A DNA stretch of 64,000 nucleotides from Armatimonadota bacterium (GCA_036504095.1 DASXVS010000025.1:1-64000), one strand, 5' to 3'; positions 32,894-42,213 are shown, numbered from the stretch's first letter. A program made the numbers and translations. The notes: generated by a model from the letters alone, not told the origin.

Positions 32894-34665
32894 TTCAGCT
32901 CCTGACTGTACAATTTGCCATTCAGGAATACGCGGATGCGAACGCCATCACCCACCGTGTCTACGTTCTTGGTGACAACTTCACCGAGCCGATGCTGTTC
33001 ATCGGCGACAGTGGTTTCACCGCGGTCGTCCACGATAACCAGTTGAACCTCGACTGGCTCTTCATAACCCGTCGCGGGGATCTGGAAGGATATCTTGAAG
33101 CTGCGCGGGCGTCCCGTGGGCGCGCCTGCCGCTCCGTACGACGCTCCGGGCGGGGCGGGGTTATCCGGGTTATACGTATCCACCGGAGGCGGTGGGGCGG
33201 GCACCGGTACCGGGCCCAGGCTGACAGTGACCTTCACTGTGGACCCCGGCGCGACCTGTTCGGCGGCCGGCGGGTCCTGGTCCATCACGTAGTCCTTCTG
33301 GATGTCTTCGCTGTGTTTGAGTGCGGTCTTCTTCACCGCGAGGTTCGCCGCGGCGGCAATTTCCCTAGCGCGGTCTATGGACATCTCCGTAAGCGCCGGC
33401 ACCGTGGTCATTCTCGGTCCCTTGCTGACCAGCAACAGAATGGTTCGGTTGGGCCTGACGGTGCCGTTGGGCTCCGGGTCCTGGTTCACCACTTCACCGG
33501 CGTGACGCCGGTTCTCGGTCATCTTCAGGTTGGACTGGAGGCCCTTGTCCAGGAGAATCTGCTGCGCCTCCCCTTTGTCCTTTCCGATCACATCGGGGAC
33601 GACAATCTCTTTCTGCGGCTGAAGGGCGTTGTACAGGAGCACGCAGACGGCGACGAGGCCGGCGCCGATAAGCATCAGGATCAGCGCCCGCAAAATGACG
33701 ACAATCTTCGGATCGCCGTCATCGTAGTAGTCTTCAGTTCGTTCCGGTCGTTTGGTGTGTGTCACTGGTTTGAGCACCTGTGCAGGAGTGAAGTCCAATG
33801 GCTTATTGTATCGCAAAGCGTCCTGGATGCGGCGCAGATCGGCCAGCATAGCGGCGCCCTCGGCGTATCGCGCGCCCGGTTCCTTCTCGAGACACCGCAT
33901 CACGAGGTCGGCCAGGGGCTTCGGAACCGAGGGATTCACGGCGTCTATGGGCCGGGGGGTGTCCTTCGCGTGCTTCAGCGCGACCACGATGGCGTTGTCA
34001 CCAGGGAAGACCGGCGCGCCCGTAAGCATCTCGTACAGAATACACCCAAGGCTGTAGGTGTCGGAGGCGGGTGTGGGAATCTGCCCCTCGGCCGCTTCCC
34101 AAGACGCGCACTGCACCCACCGAAGAAGCGAATTCTGCTCGAGGTCGGGGCTGGCGGAAATGGCGCGCGAAAGCCCGAAATCCGCGACCTTGACGAACGA
34201 CTGCTGGGTCAACAGCACGTTCTCCGGCCGGAGATCGCCGTGCACGATGCCGGCGGCGTGCGCGGCCGCAAGCGCTTCGGCAATCTCAACGGCGATGTCC
34301 ACGGCAACGGCGACCGGCATCGGCGCCGTACGCCGGATGCGGTCACGCAGGTTGGCGCCGGGCACAAACTCTGTAACGATGCACACGCTGCCATCGTCCA
34401 GGCCGGAATCGAAAACGCGGGCCACGTGCGAGTCGATCAGCGATTCGGTCGCCTTCGCCTCGGCGACGAGGCGGGCCGCGAAGCGGCGGTCACGGGCAAG
34501 CGCGGATTTTAGGATCTTCACGGCGACGGTTCGCCCGGTCTCGCGGTCCCGGGCGCGAGCGACGTCAAAGAGCGCGCCCTCGCCAACCCGCTGTTCGAGT
34601 TCGTAGCGCCCCGCGATCAGGGGGGCGTCGTTTTTCGATCCAGTTGTGCTTGAGTCCGACATCAA
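32890..34665 (-). CDS. PASTA-domain Ser/Thr protein kinase (PknB/StkP type)
   Basis: 591 aa. Kinase domain about 18-280: RVGEGALFDVARARD, VAVKILK (ATP Lys), ADFGLSRA (DFG), SDTYSLGCILYEML. The catalytic loop is HGDLRPEN, with Gly in place of the usual Arg of HRD, so it is a non-RD kinase. One membrane helix lies near residues 326-347. Two PASTA repeats follow (IVVPDVIGKDKGEAQQIL; VPALTEMSIDRAREIA), which elsewhere bind peptidoglycan fragments. A Pro-rich stretch and a beta-rich C-terminal domain of ~100 residues end the protein. It is translationally coupled to rpe, and may couple wall status to metabolism. Confidence 0.95.
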   Translation of the reverse strand: MMSDSSTTGSKNDAPLIAGRYELEQRVGEGALFDVARARDRETGRTVAVKILKSALARDRRFAARLVAEAKATESLIDSHVARVFDSGLDDGSVCIVTEFVPGANLRDRIRRTAPMPVAVAVDIAVEIAEALAAAHAAGIVHGDLRPENVLLTQQSFVKVADFGLSRAISASPDLEQNSLLRWVQCASWEAAEGQIPTPASDTYSLGCILYEMLTGAPVFPGDNAIVVALKHAKDTPRPIDAVNPSVPKPLADLVMRCLEKEPGARYAEGAAMLADLRRIQDALRYNKPLDFTPAQVLKPVTHTKRPERTEDYYDDGDPKIVVILRALILMLIGAGLVAVCVLLYNALQPQKEIVVPDVIGKDKGEAQQILLDKGLQSNLKMTENRRHAGEVVNQDPEPNGTVRPNRTILLLVSKGPRMTTVPALTEMSIDRAREIAAAANLAVKKTALKHSEDIQKDYVMDQDPPAAEQVAPGSTVKVTVSLGPVPVPAPPPPVDTYNPDNPAPPGASYGAAGAPTGRPRSFKISFQIPATGYEEPVEVQLVIVDDRGETTVADEQHRLGEVVTKNVDTVGDGVRIRVFLNGKLYSQELK

Positions 34666-34693
34666 TGGTTCTAACGCAAAGTAAGCCCGGCTG

Positions 34694-35791
34694 TCACGAC
34701 ACGGGCGCCGGGTTCAGGTATGTCTCAAAAAGGCGACCCCAGTCCGAGCGCATGAACTCGCGCACATTGCGGCGGCCCACCATCGGGTACCACCAGCCAT
34801 CATGATACGCGTTCGAAGCCGCCGGCGCCCATCCGCTCAGCGAGGAATGCAGCAGAGGCTTCTTCAGCAGGCGCAGCGGTCCCTTTCGAAGCATCTGGTC
34901 GCCCCAGATGACGAACGATCGCCGTGTGCTGAAACCCCATCTCTCCGCGGCCCGCGCGGTGTCTCCTACTATCTCGATCCGGCTGATATCCGCGCACCCC
35001 AACCCGCGGTCATGCGCCATTTTCAGGTACGGGATCGCCATCGGATCAAAACCCATCAGCGACGCCGCGACGCTGTCGATCGCCACCTGATCGGCGCTTG
35101 CCAACAACACGTTCTTTTCCCGCGGGACCATGGTGCGGGGACCGGCTCCATCGCCGCACACAGCGCCGTCCATCACCGCGAAGACTCCGGGGTGGATCTC
35201 CCTCTGCATCAGGAGAAGGTCCACCAGCGTCTCGTGGATAAACTCGTGGCAATAGTGCCGTACTTCCTTGAGGAGACCGCCAAACGAATTCTTGATCGCC
35301 CCCGTGGTTGTGCTGTGTCCGTGGGTCTTTACGGTCGGCATATGCAGCACGTTTCGACCGACGAACATTTTGGGGATTTCAATCCCCTCCGGGAAGATCC
35401 TGTTCAGCACCAGGAAATCGTTCGTGAACGGATAGCGTGTCCACTCGACGCTCGGAAGATCGGTGAACGGAATGCCTTCGCGCTTGAGGACCGGCAGCCA
35501 GCCATTATTCGCGGCCCCCTTCCAAGGGTCGGTAACGACCGTCTTGTTCTCAACCGGGTAGAGCGACCCCTTGCGATAACCGTCGGCGAGCATGGCCCGG
35601 AGAACGCCGTCAAGCTGCCACGGGGGCGAGGAGCACGCCGGATAGAAAAGGGTCCACGACAGGTTGAGTTTGAGGATCGTGTCGCGATCCGGGGAGAGAG
35701 CCTGCTGATAGCCGGCGAGGCGCATCACCCGTGCGTAATCGTCCAACACGGTCGATGGGGACGTATTGACGATCGCGACGAGGCTGCTCAT
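34694..35791 (-). CDS. DUF362-domain protein
   Basis: 365 aa. DUF362 features: VAIVNTSPSTVLDDYARVMRLAGY, ILKLNLSW, NVLHMPTVKTHGHSTTTGAIKNSFGG and VAIDSVAASLMGFDP. The ferredoxin-like 4Fe-4S module found in many family members is absent. The biochemical role of DUF362 is poorly defined. Its ATG overlaps the stop of the 77-aa membrane protein by 4 bp. No signal peptide or membrane helix is obvious. Confidence 0.9.
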   Translation of the reverse strand: MSSLVAIVNTSPSTVLDDYARVMRLAGYQQALSPDRDTILKLNLSWTLFYPACSSPPWQLDGVLRAMLADGYRKGSLYPVENKTVVTDPWKGAANNGWLPVLKREGIPFTDLPSVEWTRYPFTNDFLVLNRIFPEGIEIPKMFVGRNVLHMPTVKTHGHSTTTGAIKNSFGGLLKEVRHYCHEFIHETLVDLLLMQREIHPGVFAVMDGAVCGDGAGPRTMVPREKNVLLASADQVAIDSVAASLMGFDPMAIPYLKMAHDRGLGCADISRIEIVGDTARAAERWGFSTRRSFVIWGDQMLRKGPLRLLKKPLLHSSLSGWAPAASNAYHDGWWYPMVGRRNVREFMRSDWGRLFETYLNPAPVS

Positions 35792-36021
35792 TTACGCTTG
35801 TTGTCCCGATTCTCGACAGGCACGGCATCCGGTACGAGGCGCCGTGCAATCGCCACGACGACAACCAGGCCGGCAAGGAGTGTGTACTGAGGCGTGAAAT
35901 CGATGAGGCCGAGACGAACGGGCAGGCCGGGGACCAGGCCGTAGCGCGCGAGATGCGAAACGCCCTGCAGCCCAACGGTGAACAGCCAAAGCGCGGCGGT
36001 AAACGATATAATAGTTCTCAT
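35788..36021 (-). CDS. Small two-helix membrane protein
   Basis: 77 aa with two hydrophobic segments (about 3-22, FTAALWLFTVGL; and about 45-60, TLLAGLVVVVAIA). A basic C terminus follows (RRLVPDAVPVENRDNKRK). It is co-translated with the DUF362 gene through an ATGA overlap. It could be a membrane partner of that protein, but this is guesswork. Confidence 0.7.
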   Translation of the reverse strand: MRTIISFTAALWLFTVGLQGVSHLARYGLVPGLPVRLGLIDFTPQYTLLAGLVVVVAIARRLVPDAVPVENRDNKRK

Positions 36022-36089
36022 GATTCCGCTTTCAACCTCTTCGCAACGCAGAGTCGCCGGGGACGCCTGTTCCCGGTTCGCCGCCCTCC

Positions 36090-37193
36090 CTACACGGCAC
36101 CCATGCCAGTCAGGACGGAGCGGACAAGGTCAACCGGCGCCTCGACGCCGGTTTCCACGGCTCCGATACGCGTAGCCATCACCCACCGCACGCTGCCGCC
36201 CCGGGCTTTCTTATCGAACGCCATCGCCGCCATCAACTGATCCGCCGTGATACCCGACGGCACACTCGCGGGCAAACCAAGCGCGGTGATCAGGGCCTCG
36301 ATTCGACGAACCGCATCCCCGGGTGTGATGCCCATTTCCCGGCCTGTGCGCGCGGCGGCGATCATCCCGATAGCGACCGCCTCGCCGTGCCGAAGCCTTC
36401 GGTAACCGGCAGCCTTCTCCACGGCATGTCCGGCCGTGTGCCCGTAATTCAGTATGGCCCGCAGGCCGCCCTCGCATTCGTCCGCACTCACAACCCGCGC
36501 CTTGCAGGCCGCGGAATCGGAGATGCAGCGAGCCAGTGCGGAAGGCTCGCCCGCCGCGCACGCGTTCACGTTCGCCTCCATGAACTCAAACAGTGGCGCA
36601 TCGGCGATGACGCCGTATTTCGCCACCTCGGCCAACCCGCTACGAATGTCGCGGGCAGGAAGGGTTCGCAGGACGTCCGGATCGGCAAGGACCGCCCTCG
36701 GTTGATGAAAAGCGCCCACCAGATTCTTGCCGATGGGCAGGTTCACACCCGTCTTACCGCCAATGGCCGAATCAACCATCGCCAGAAGCGTGGTTGGAAT
36801 CTGGATGACGTCTATTCCCCGGAGCCACGTTGCCGCCGCGAACCCGGCCAGGTCTCCTATCACGCCGCCACCCAGCGCCAGCACGCAGCCGTGGCGATCC
36901 AGGCCCGCCTCGGCCATCTCGCCGTAAATACGAGCGACCATAGACAGCGATTTCGACTTTTCCCCGGCCGGCACAACCGCCACGCGGAGGTCATATCCGG
37001 CCTTCAATAGATCTGACGCGATGATATGCCCGTGTAGTTCCATCAGAACGGGATGTGACACCATTAGCAGGCGCCGTGCGGGGACCAGGTGCGGGAGGAT
37101 ATCCGCGATCCCACCCGTCAGACCGGGGCGAACGATTATGGGGTATGTCCGCGCGCCCAGCTCCACTTGAATCATCTTTTCAGTTCGCTTCAT
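36090..37193 (-). CDS. aroB: 3-dehydroquinate synthase
   Basis: 367 aa. Second step of the shikimate pathway, NAD- and metal-dependent. Motifs: PAGEKSKSL, LALGGGVIGDLAGFAAATWLRG, QIPTTLLAMVDSAIGGKTGVN, SGLAEVAKYGVI, LNYGHTAGHAVE with metal-binding His, and RHGEAVAIGM. Its ATG overlaps the stop of the upstream P-loop kinase gene by one base. aroK and aroC lie upstream, separated by three other genes. Confidence 0.97.
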   Translation of the reverse strand: MKRTEKMIQVELGARTYPIIVRPGLTGGIADILPHLVPARRLLMVSHPVLMELHGHIIASDLLKAGYDLRVAVVPAGEKSKSLSMVARIYGEMAEAGLDRHGCVLALGGGVIGDLAGFAAATWLRGIDVIQIPTTLLAMVDSAIGGKTGVNLPIGKNLVGAFHQPRAVLADPDVLRTLPARDIRSGLAEVAKYGVIADAPLFEFMEANVNACAAGEPSALARCISDSAACKARVVSADECEGGLRAILNYGHTAGHAVEKAAGYRRLRHGEAVAIGMIAAARTGREMGITPGDAVRRIEALITALGLPASVPSGITADQLMAAMAFDKKARGGSVRWVMATRIGAVETGVEAPVDLVRSVLTGMGAV

Positions 37194-37738
37194 CAGCCCT
37201 CACCCCGTGGAACCATTGGCCGGCCCATCGTCGCCGCGAAGTCATCGGCGCCATGCCTGCCCTGTAATACGACCACCGTTCTGGCACCGTCGCGATACCG
37301 CTCAATTGCGGCGAGTATCAGCGGTCGCTTTCGCCGATTGAACGTCATCGTGTACCAGACGAACGGCCCGAAATCCCACGTCAACCGCTCAACACACCCT
37401 TCGTTCAAGTCGGGGCGGGCTGAGCCGCGGGTGCGCCACATTCGAGCCACGATTCGCCAGGTGCAGCACGCGGAGCCCTCGTCCAGATAGATGATGGTGT
37501 CTGCGGCGGTGAACCGGTCGTCCATGGTCGCGCCATAGTTGCCGTCGATGACCCAGGCGTCCGACCGGATCAGGGACTGGTGTATCGCGGCGAACTCGTC
37601 ACGCGGGCTTTCGACCCAGCCTGGACGCCAGAAATAGCGGTCCAAATGGATGACCTCCAACCCGAGGGCTGTCCCGATACGACGCGCCAGCGTGCTTTTT
37701 CCCGAACCTGGGGGTCCGACAACGGCGATGCGACGCAT
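37193..37738 (-). CDS. P-loop kinase, topology-modulation/adenylate-kinase-like
   Basis: 181 aa from ATG 37738; the frame stays open upstream only through the neighbouring gene. The Walker A motif is VVGPPGSGKSTLA at residues 6-18, then EVIHLDRYFWRPGWV, WVIDGNYGATMDDRF, and IYLDE. It matches the small AAA/adenylate kinase-like family annotated as DNA topology modulation protein (FlaR). No real function is established for the family. It sits between a DUF2721 gene (2-nt gap) and aroB (1-nt overlap), so it is surely co-transcribed with both. Confidence 0.9.
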   Translation of the reverse strand: MRRIAVVGPPGSGKSTLARRIGTALGLEVIHLDRYFWRPGWVESPRDEFAAIHQSLIRSDAWVIDGNYGATMDDRFTAADTIIYLDEGSACCTWRIVARMWRTRGSARPDLNEGCVERLTWDFGPFVWYTMTFNRRKRPLILAAIERYRDGARTVVVLQGRHGADDFAATMGRPMVPRGEG

Positions 37739-37740
37739 CG

Positions 37741-38259
37741 TCAGGCCCCTGCTTCGATGCCTTCGACCAAATCCGCGACGAACTGGCTCTCCAGTTCGAT
37801 TGGTTCGAGAGCGGCCAGCAGTTCCCGCATCGCGAACACAACCGCAGCCAGCACGCTCAGAAGGCCCACGACAAACATGATCGCCGCCACGGTGATGGCC
37901 TCGGGCCACTCGATGCTTAAGCCGGAACAGAGCGAAGACACGATGAGGGAACCGATGGCGGTCAGCAGACACAGCAGCGTCCGCTGAATGAGCCTCGCCC
38001 GGCGGGTAACGTGCGTGGTCTGGACCTGCAGCATATCCAGAAGCTGCTGATGCCGCGCGACAACCGTCTGGTCATCCTCTGTTGCGTGGTTGGTCAGCCA
38101 GTCCTGTTCCTGAAGCCGTTCGCGCTGAAAGGCGCGCAGCCGCCCGACGATCGAGGACAGACGGTTGTAGAACGCAAGGCACATCAAACCACACGCCGAG
38201 ATGATGACGACAGGGACGACGGACGCGGCGATCACTCTGGACAGATCCTGAACCGGCAT
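37741..38259 (-). CDS. DUF2721-family membrane protein
   Basis: 172 aa. A first hydrophobic segment (about 8-29) precedes a helical cytoplasmic region (RLRAFQRERLQEQDWL...TRRARLIQRTLL). Two more membrane helices follow (about 95-145, AIGSLIVSSLCSGL and TVAAIMFVVGLLSVLAAVVFA). The pattern matches DUF2721. Function unknown. It is the first gene of the run DUF2721-kinase-aroB and has a promoter at 38323-38351. Confidence 0.85.
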   Translation of the reverse strand: MPVQDLSRVIAASVVPVVIISACGLMCLAFYNRLSSIVGRLRAFQRERLQEQDWLTNHATEDDQTVVARHQQLLDMLQVQTTHVTRRARLIQRTLLCLLTAIGSLIVSSLCSGLSIEWPEAITVAAIMFVVGLLSVLAAVVFAMRELLAALEPIELESQFVADLVEGIEAGA

Positions 38260-38292
38260 ATAAACCTCTGCTTTCCGGTAAGTGACTGATTT

Positions 38293-38308
38293 GGGCGTTC
38301 AAACGCCC
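38293..38308. repeat. 7-bp hairpin in the DUF2721 5' region
   Basis: GGGCGTT-CA-AACGCCC forms a perfect 7-bp stem between the promoter and the start codon. It could influence translation or message stability. Confidence 0.5.
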
Positions 38309-38322
38309 GTCTATTGTCACAG

Positions 38323-38351
38323 ATGTTAGCGCAACCCGGTCGCGCTGTCCA
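38323..38351 (-). promoter_or_regulatory. sigma70-type promoter of the DUF2721-kinase-aroB run
   Basis: Minus strand: -35 TGGACA (38346-38351), 17-bp spacer, -10 TAACAT (38323-38328). The -35 is identical to that of the rRNA promoter. Confidence 0.55.
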
Positions 38352-38360
38352 AAATCGCGC

Positions 38361-38388
38361 AAAGGGGGGAGCAAGCCCGCCTCCCCCC
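38361..38388 (-). terminator. Terminator after the AAE-type transporter
   Basis: Stem GGGGGGAG / CTCCCCCC (8 bp) with a 9-nt loop; on the minus strand it is followed by TTTGCG. It lies about 107 bp beyond the transporter stop and just upstream of the promoter at 38323-38351. Confidence 0.6.
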
Positions 38389-38494
38389 GGACGCAATCCG
38401 TTGCCTGGCGCCGCTAATGAGCCCCGAGCTATTCACGACGTTTGCTGCGCCGGATAACTGCAGCGGGATACGCGATGACAAGCGTGTTCCGCGC

Positions 38495-40156
38495 TTACCG
38501 GGCCACGCCCATCAGTTGCGCAAGCCCCTGAACGAGGAATTGCGCCGTGACGATTTTCAGGATCAGCGCGACGGGGTACACACTGGCGTAGGCGAGGGTG
38601 GGCACATCGGTCTCGCTCTGACCCTGCGCCGCCGCGAGGGCCGGTGGGTTGGTCATGCAGGCGCTGAGCGCTCCCATTGACTGCGACACCGTCATCCGGG
38701 AGATCGCCAGCATGAGGACGAGAACCGTCACCACCGTGGCCGCGGTTATCAGGGCGCCCGCCCCGAGCAACTGCCACCCGTAGCGCTCAAAGACCGGCAG
38801 GAATTTGGATCCGGCCGCAGTTCCCGCGCCGGCCAGGAAGAGCATGAGGCCCAATTCTCGGGAGAAATTGCGCGCTCCGGCGGGGACGTGGAGTCGGAAT
38901 CGGCCTACGCCTCCGAAGTGGCCCATCAACAGGCTGACGATGAACGCTCCACCCGATGCGCCGAGTTTCACCGCCATCCCGTTCGGGAGGCGAAGCTGGA
39001 TCACGCCGATCGCGACCCCGGCGGCGAGTCCGAACAGGAACGGCACGAAGTTGGTTTCATCCTGTTTGCGATGTCCGGTGTCAACGGCTCCCGCGAATTG
39101 AGCTACGTTCCGGCGCTCGCCCACGATTCGAAGGGTATCGCCAAACTCCAGCGTTGTGCTTCCGGTCGGTGCGAGCTCCACATCCTGGCGCCGGATGCGG
39201 GTGATGACGACGCCGTACTCTTCCCAGACGCCGAGATCGGCGATGGTTTGGCCGACGATGGCCTTGTTCGTGACGTCGGCTTCATCCGCCGTGACGGACG
39301 TATCGAGGTCGCTCGGTTTGTGCGTTTCCTCGCCGATGAGCATCGCCATCTTGTCGAGTTCGTCATCGGCGCCGACGGCCGTGACGACGTCACCCAGCAT
39401 GAGCACCGTGTCCGGCCCCGCCGGCATAACGACACCGGCGTGCCGCACGCGCGAAATGTTGGATACGCTGGCGCGATGGGGATTGATTTCGCGAACCCCT
39501 TTGCCATCACACGCAGGATTGGTGACCTTGAAATGCCTGGCTTTGAGTCGCTCATTGCGCTTAGCACGGTCCCGGAGCCACTTCTGGTCTTCACCTTTCA
39601 CCCGCTTCGCCATGAACTTCGGCAGAACCTGGATGAGCAGGACCACGCTGATGGCGCTGAACGGATACGCAATGCCATAGCCGACGGCTGTGAGCGGCGT
39701 CTGCGCGGGCCCAAGGATCCCCTTCGCCGTCTCAGTGGCTGAAGCGAGGGCCGGTGTGTTCATCAGCGCTCCGGCAAACAGGCCCGCTCCCAGGTCAAAC
39801 GGGAGATTGAGCACTTTGACCATGACGACCGTGAGGGCGCAACCCATCAGAACTGCGACGGTTGCTATGAGGGCGTATTGAAGGCCGCGGCGCTTGAAGG
39901 TCCGGAAGAAGCTGGGCCCGGCCTGAAGACCCACTGCGTAGACGAACAAGAGGAGCCCGATATCGGTGATCTCTTTTGAAACGGTGTGGCCATAATTCCC
40001 GAATACGAGCGCCACCGCAAGCACGCCGGCCGTCCCCAGCGAGATGCCTTTGATAGAGAGATGACCGATCCACGATCCCAGCAGAAGGATGGCGAATAGT
40101 ACCAGCAGTTTCTCCGCGAAGAGAACCGATAGCAGGTCGTTAAGAGCCGCGAGCAT
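38495..40156 (-). CDS. AAE-type (YidE/YbjL) transporter with TrkA-C domains
   Basis: 553 aa. Two homologous blocks of about five membrane helices each (about 8-195 and 385-550) flank a cytoplasmic region with two TrkA-C (RCK_C) domains (about 210-370: VMPAGPDTVLMLGDVVTAVGADDEL; ELAPTGSTTLEFGDTLRIVGER). Each membrane half has the NTPALASATE / TNPPALAAAQ motif. The family includes the aspartate:alanine exchanger. Substrate here is unknown. SD-like GGGGG lies before the ATG. It sits between aroK and the DUF2721 run, without overlap. Confidence 0.92.
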   Translation of the reverse strand: MLAALNDLLSVLFAEKLLVLFAILLLGSWIGHLSIKGISLGTAGVLAVALVFGNYGHTVSKEITDIGLLLFVYAVGLQAGPSFFRTFKRRGLQYALIATVAVLMGCALTVVMVKVLNLPFDLGAGLFAGALMNTPALASATETAKGILGPAQTPLTAVGYGIAYPFSAISVVLLIQVLPKFMAKRVKGEDQKWLRDRAKRNERLKARHFKVTNPACDGKGVREINPHRASVSNISRVRHAGVVMPAGPDTVLMLGDVVTAVGADDELDKMAMLIGEETHKPSDLDTSVTADEADVTNKAIVGQTIADLGVWEEYGVVITRIRRQDVELAPTGSTTLEFGDTLRIVGERRNVAQFAGAVDTGHRKQDETNFVPFLFGLAAGVAIGVIQLRLPNGMAVKLGASGGAFIVSLLMGHFGGVGRFRLHVPAGARNFSRELGLMLFLAGAGTAAGSKFLPVFERYGWQLLGAGALITAATVVTVLVLMLAISRMTVSQSMGALSACMTNPPALAAAQGQSETDVPTLAYASVYPVALILKIVTAQFLVQGLAQLMGVAR

Positions 40157-40219
40157 TTATACCCCCTGTTGACTGATGCCTGATTGATGCGTCAAGAGTC
40201 GCCTATTGATGAGCGACCG

Positions 40220-40233
40220 AATCATTAATGATT
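40220..40233. promoter_or_regulatory. 14-bp perfect palindrome between aroK and the transporter
   Basis: AATCATTAATGATT is a perfect palindrome, A/T-rich in a GC-rich genome, about 64 bp upstream of the transporter ATG. It may be an operator. GATTGAT words around it (TGATGCCTGATTGATG; GATTGATTGCG) repeat the half-site loosely. At about 40262-40300 lie AAATGTAAACAGCAAGG and GGGACGTTCCC, similar to sequences often met in REP-type elements. Confidence 0.45.
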
Positions 40234-40322
40234 GATTGCGTCATTCATATGGTGTCATGGATCGGGAGCAAATGTAAACAGCAAGGGGACGTTCCCGCAG
40301 CCAAACGGGCCGGTCTGGCGGA

Positions 40323-40877
40323 CTACGGAGCGAGTTCGCGCCATTCGTCGAGGATGGCGGCGACCACCGCCTCGACGGTAAGGCCGGTTGTGTCGACGGT
40401 GAAGTGCGCCGATGCGTAGAACGGTTCCCGGGCAGCGAGCACCTCCCCGGCTCCCTGCACGGGGTCGCTGTAGCGGTCCAGAACGGGCCGCCTCTCGCTA
40501 CTCTGCACCCGCCGGCAGTGTTCGTCGAGACTTGCGGCGAGCCAGACAACCCAGCACCGGGACCACAGCACCTCGCGGTTTCGCGGGCGGAGTATCGCGC
40601 CGCCCCCGGTCGCAATGACGACCTGATCCGCGCGAACGGCATCGCGGACGGCGGAGGACTCGAGGTCGCGGAACGCTTCCTCGCCGTCGGTCGCGAAGAT
40701 ATCGGGGATGGTCCGCCCGGTTGTTTCCGTGATGGCCGTGTCGGTATCCGTGAATCGCCATCCAAGGCGCTCGGCCAGCGCGATGCCGACCGACGACTTG
40801 CCGCTTCCCATCATCCCGATGAGCGCGATTCTAGGTGGAGAGGGCCGGGGCTGAAGATGCGAGGCGGGGATGCCCAC
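40323..40877 (-). CDS. aroK: Shikimate kinase
   Basis: 184 aa from GTG 40877, which overlaps the aroC stop by one base (TAGTG). P-loop LIGMMGSGKSSVG at about 19-31; DTDTAI with Mg2+ and shikimate-binding Asp, FRDLES, IATGGGAIL, and the lid Arg in SERRPVL. It phosphorylates shikimate at O3. It is co-translated with aroC, the gene for the last step of the pathway. Confidence 0.95.
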   Translation of the reverse strand: MGIPASHLQPRPSPPRIALIGMMGSGKSSVGIALAERLGWRFTDTDTAITETTGRTIPDIFATDGEEAFRDLESSAVRDAVRADQVVIATGGGAILRPRNREVLWSRCWVVWLAASLDEHCRRVQSSERRPVLDRYSDPVQGAGEVLAAREPFYASAHFTVDTTGLTVEAVVAAILDEWRELAP

Positions 40878-42103
40878 TATCTGTCGGCCCGGGCCGGGGG
40901 CCGCCAGAGGTCGGCGATGCGGGCAGCGTAGGCTTCGAACGCGACGCGAATATCCGAGAGGCTATCGGCGCCGAACTTCTCCAGGAAGGCTTGCGCGACA
41001 ACGATGGCAACCATGGCCTCTCCGACCACTGCCGCGGCGGGCACGGCGCAGACGTCGGAGCGCTCAAAATGCGCGTCAACAGGCTCCAGGGTGCGGATAT
41101 CGACGCTCCGGAGCGGTTTTCGGAGCGTAGCGATCGGTTTCATCGCGGCGCGAACTACCAATGGCTGTCCGGTCGTGATTCCGCCCTCCAGGCCGCCGGC
41201 GCCGTTGGTGGGCCTTTCTATGGCGCCATCGTACAGGATCTCATCGTGGACGCGGCTACCCGGGAGCGCCGCCGCGCCGAAACCGAGGCCAATCTCTACG
41301 CCTTTGATCGCCTGGATACTCATCAACGCCCGGGCGAGGCTGCCATCCAGCTTCCGGTCCCATTGGGTGTGGCTTCCGAGGCCCGGCGGGAGTCCTTCGG
41401 CAACGACCTCGAAGACCCCGCCGAGCGTATCGCCATCGCCTCGCGTGGCATCGATGGAGGCAATCATCGCGGCCTCCGCGTTTGGGTCCAGGCAGCGAAC
41501 TTCGCTGTTTTCGGCGCGTTCACTCCACTCGGCGATCGGCCCCGCCGGCGTATCGTCGGTGACGGCGCCGATGCGGGTTACCCGGCCGCGTATATCTACC
41601 CCGAACTCCGACAGAAGGCGCTTTGCCACCCCGCCAACCGCGACGCGCATCGCAGTTTCCCGCGCGCTCGCCCGTTCGAGGACATTCCGCAAGTCCGACC
41701 GCTGATCATACTTCAGCGCACCCGCCAGGTCGGCGTGGCCCGGACGCGGCACGGTGATAGGCGCGCGGCGGAAGGCTTCGGCTCCCTGAACGGCCTCCGC
41801 CGCCTGATCGTCTGTCAGAGGTTCTGCGCTCATCGCCGTGTACCAGTTCGCCCAATCCCTGTTCTCCACCATCAGAGCGACCGGGCTGCCAAGCGTCACG
41901 CCGTGGCGTACTCCGCTCAGGATGCGCACGTGGTCGTGCTCGATAGCCATCCGGCCACCTCGACCGTACCCCTTCTGGCGACGGGCCAGGTCAACGTCAA
42001 TGGCAGACGCCGTGAATGGAAGGCCGGCCGGAAGGCCGTCGATCGTTGCCGTCAGCGCCGGTCCGTGCGATTCGCCGGCCGTGATAAAGCGGAATGGGTT
42101 CAT
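40877..42103 (-). CDS. aroC: Chorismate synthase
   Basis: 408 aa. It eliminates phosphate from EPSP to give chorismate, using reduced FMN. Motifs: [22 protein letters not shown] (in two parts, residues 8-29), [48 protein letters not shown]. No clear Shine-Dalgarno is visible at ATG 42101-42103. It follows pilQ on the same strand but is separated by a strong hairpin. Confidence 0.97.
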   Translation of the reverse strand: MNPFRFITAGESHGPALTATIDGLPAGLPFTASAIDVDLARRQKGYGRGGRMAIEHDHVRILSGVRHGVTLGSPVALMVENRDWANWYTAMSAEPLTDDQAAEAVQGAEAFRRAPITVPRPGHADLAGALKYDQRSDLRNVLERASARETAMRVAVGGVAKRLLSEFGVDIRGRVTRIGAVTDDTPAGPIAEWSERAENSEVRCLDPNAEAAMIASIDATRGDGDTLGGVFEVVAEGLPPGLGSHTQWDRKLDGSLARALMSIQAIKGVEIGLGFGAAALPGSRVHDEILYDGAIERPTNGAGGLEGGITTGQPLVVRAAMKPIATLRKPLRSVDIRTLEPVDAHFERSDVCAVPAAAVVGEAMVAIVVAQAFLEKFGADSLSDIRVAFEAYAARIADLWRPPARADR

Positions 42104-42154
42104 GATGGGTATCAGGTTTCAGGTGTCGGGTGTCAGGGTGTCTGGTATTTCAAA

Positions 42155-42186
42155 CGCGAACGGCCCGCCTTGGCGGACCGTTCGCG
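42155..42186 (-). terminator. Hairpin terminator between pilQ and aroC
   Basis: Stem CGCGAACGG / CCGTTCGCG, one mismatch, then CCGCC / GGCGG around a 2-nt loop. On the minus strand it is followed by TTTGAAAT. It would end or attenuate the pil transcript. The 40 bp beyond it carry iterated GGTGTCGGGTGTCAGG words of a dispersed repeat family. Confidence 0.6.
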
Positions 42187-42213
42187 CATTCTTTTCGATT
42201 CGCTGCGTTTCGC

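Noticed and set aside
32992-34512. Plus-strand frame of 506 codons opposite the PASTA kinase
   Set aside because: Rich in Arg/His/Gly as expected for antisense of a GC-rich gene; no motif.
37739-37972. N-terminal extension of the P-loop kinase
   Set aside because: It overlaps the DUF2721 gene in another frame; the Walker A starts five residues after ATG 37738.
42104-42213. A small gene between aroC and pilQ
   Set aside because: The gap holds a hairpin and iterated GGTGTC words only.
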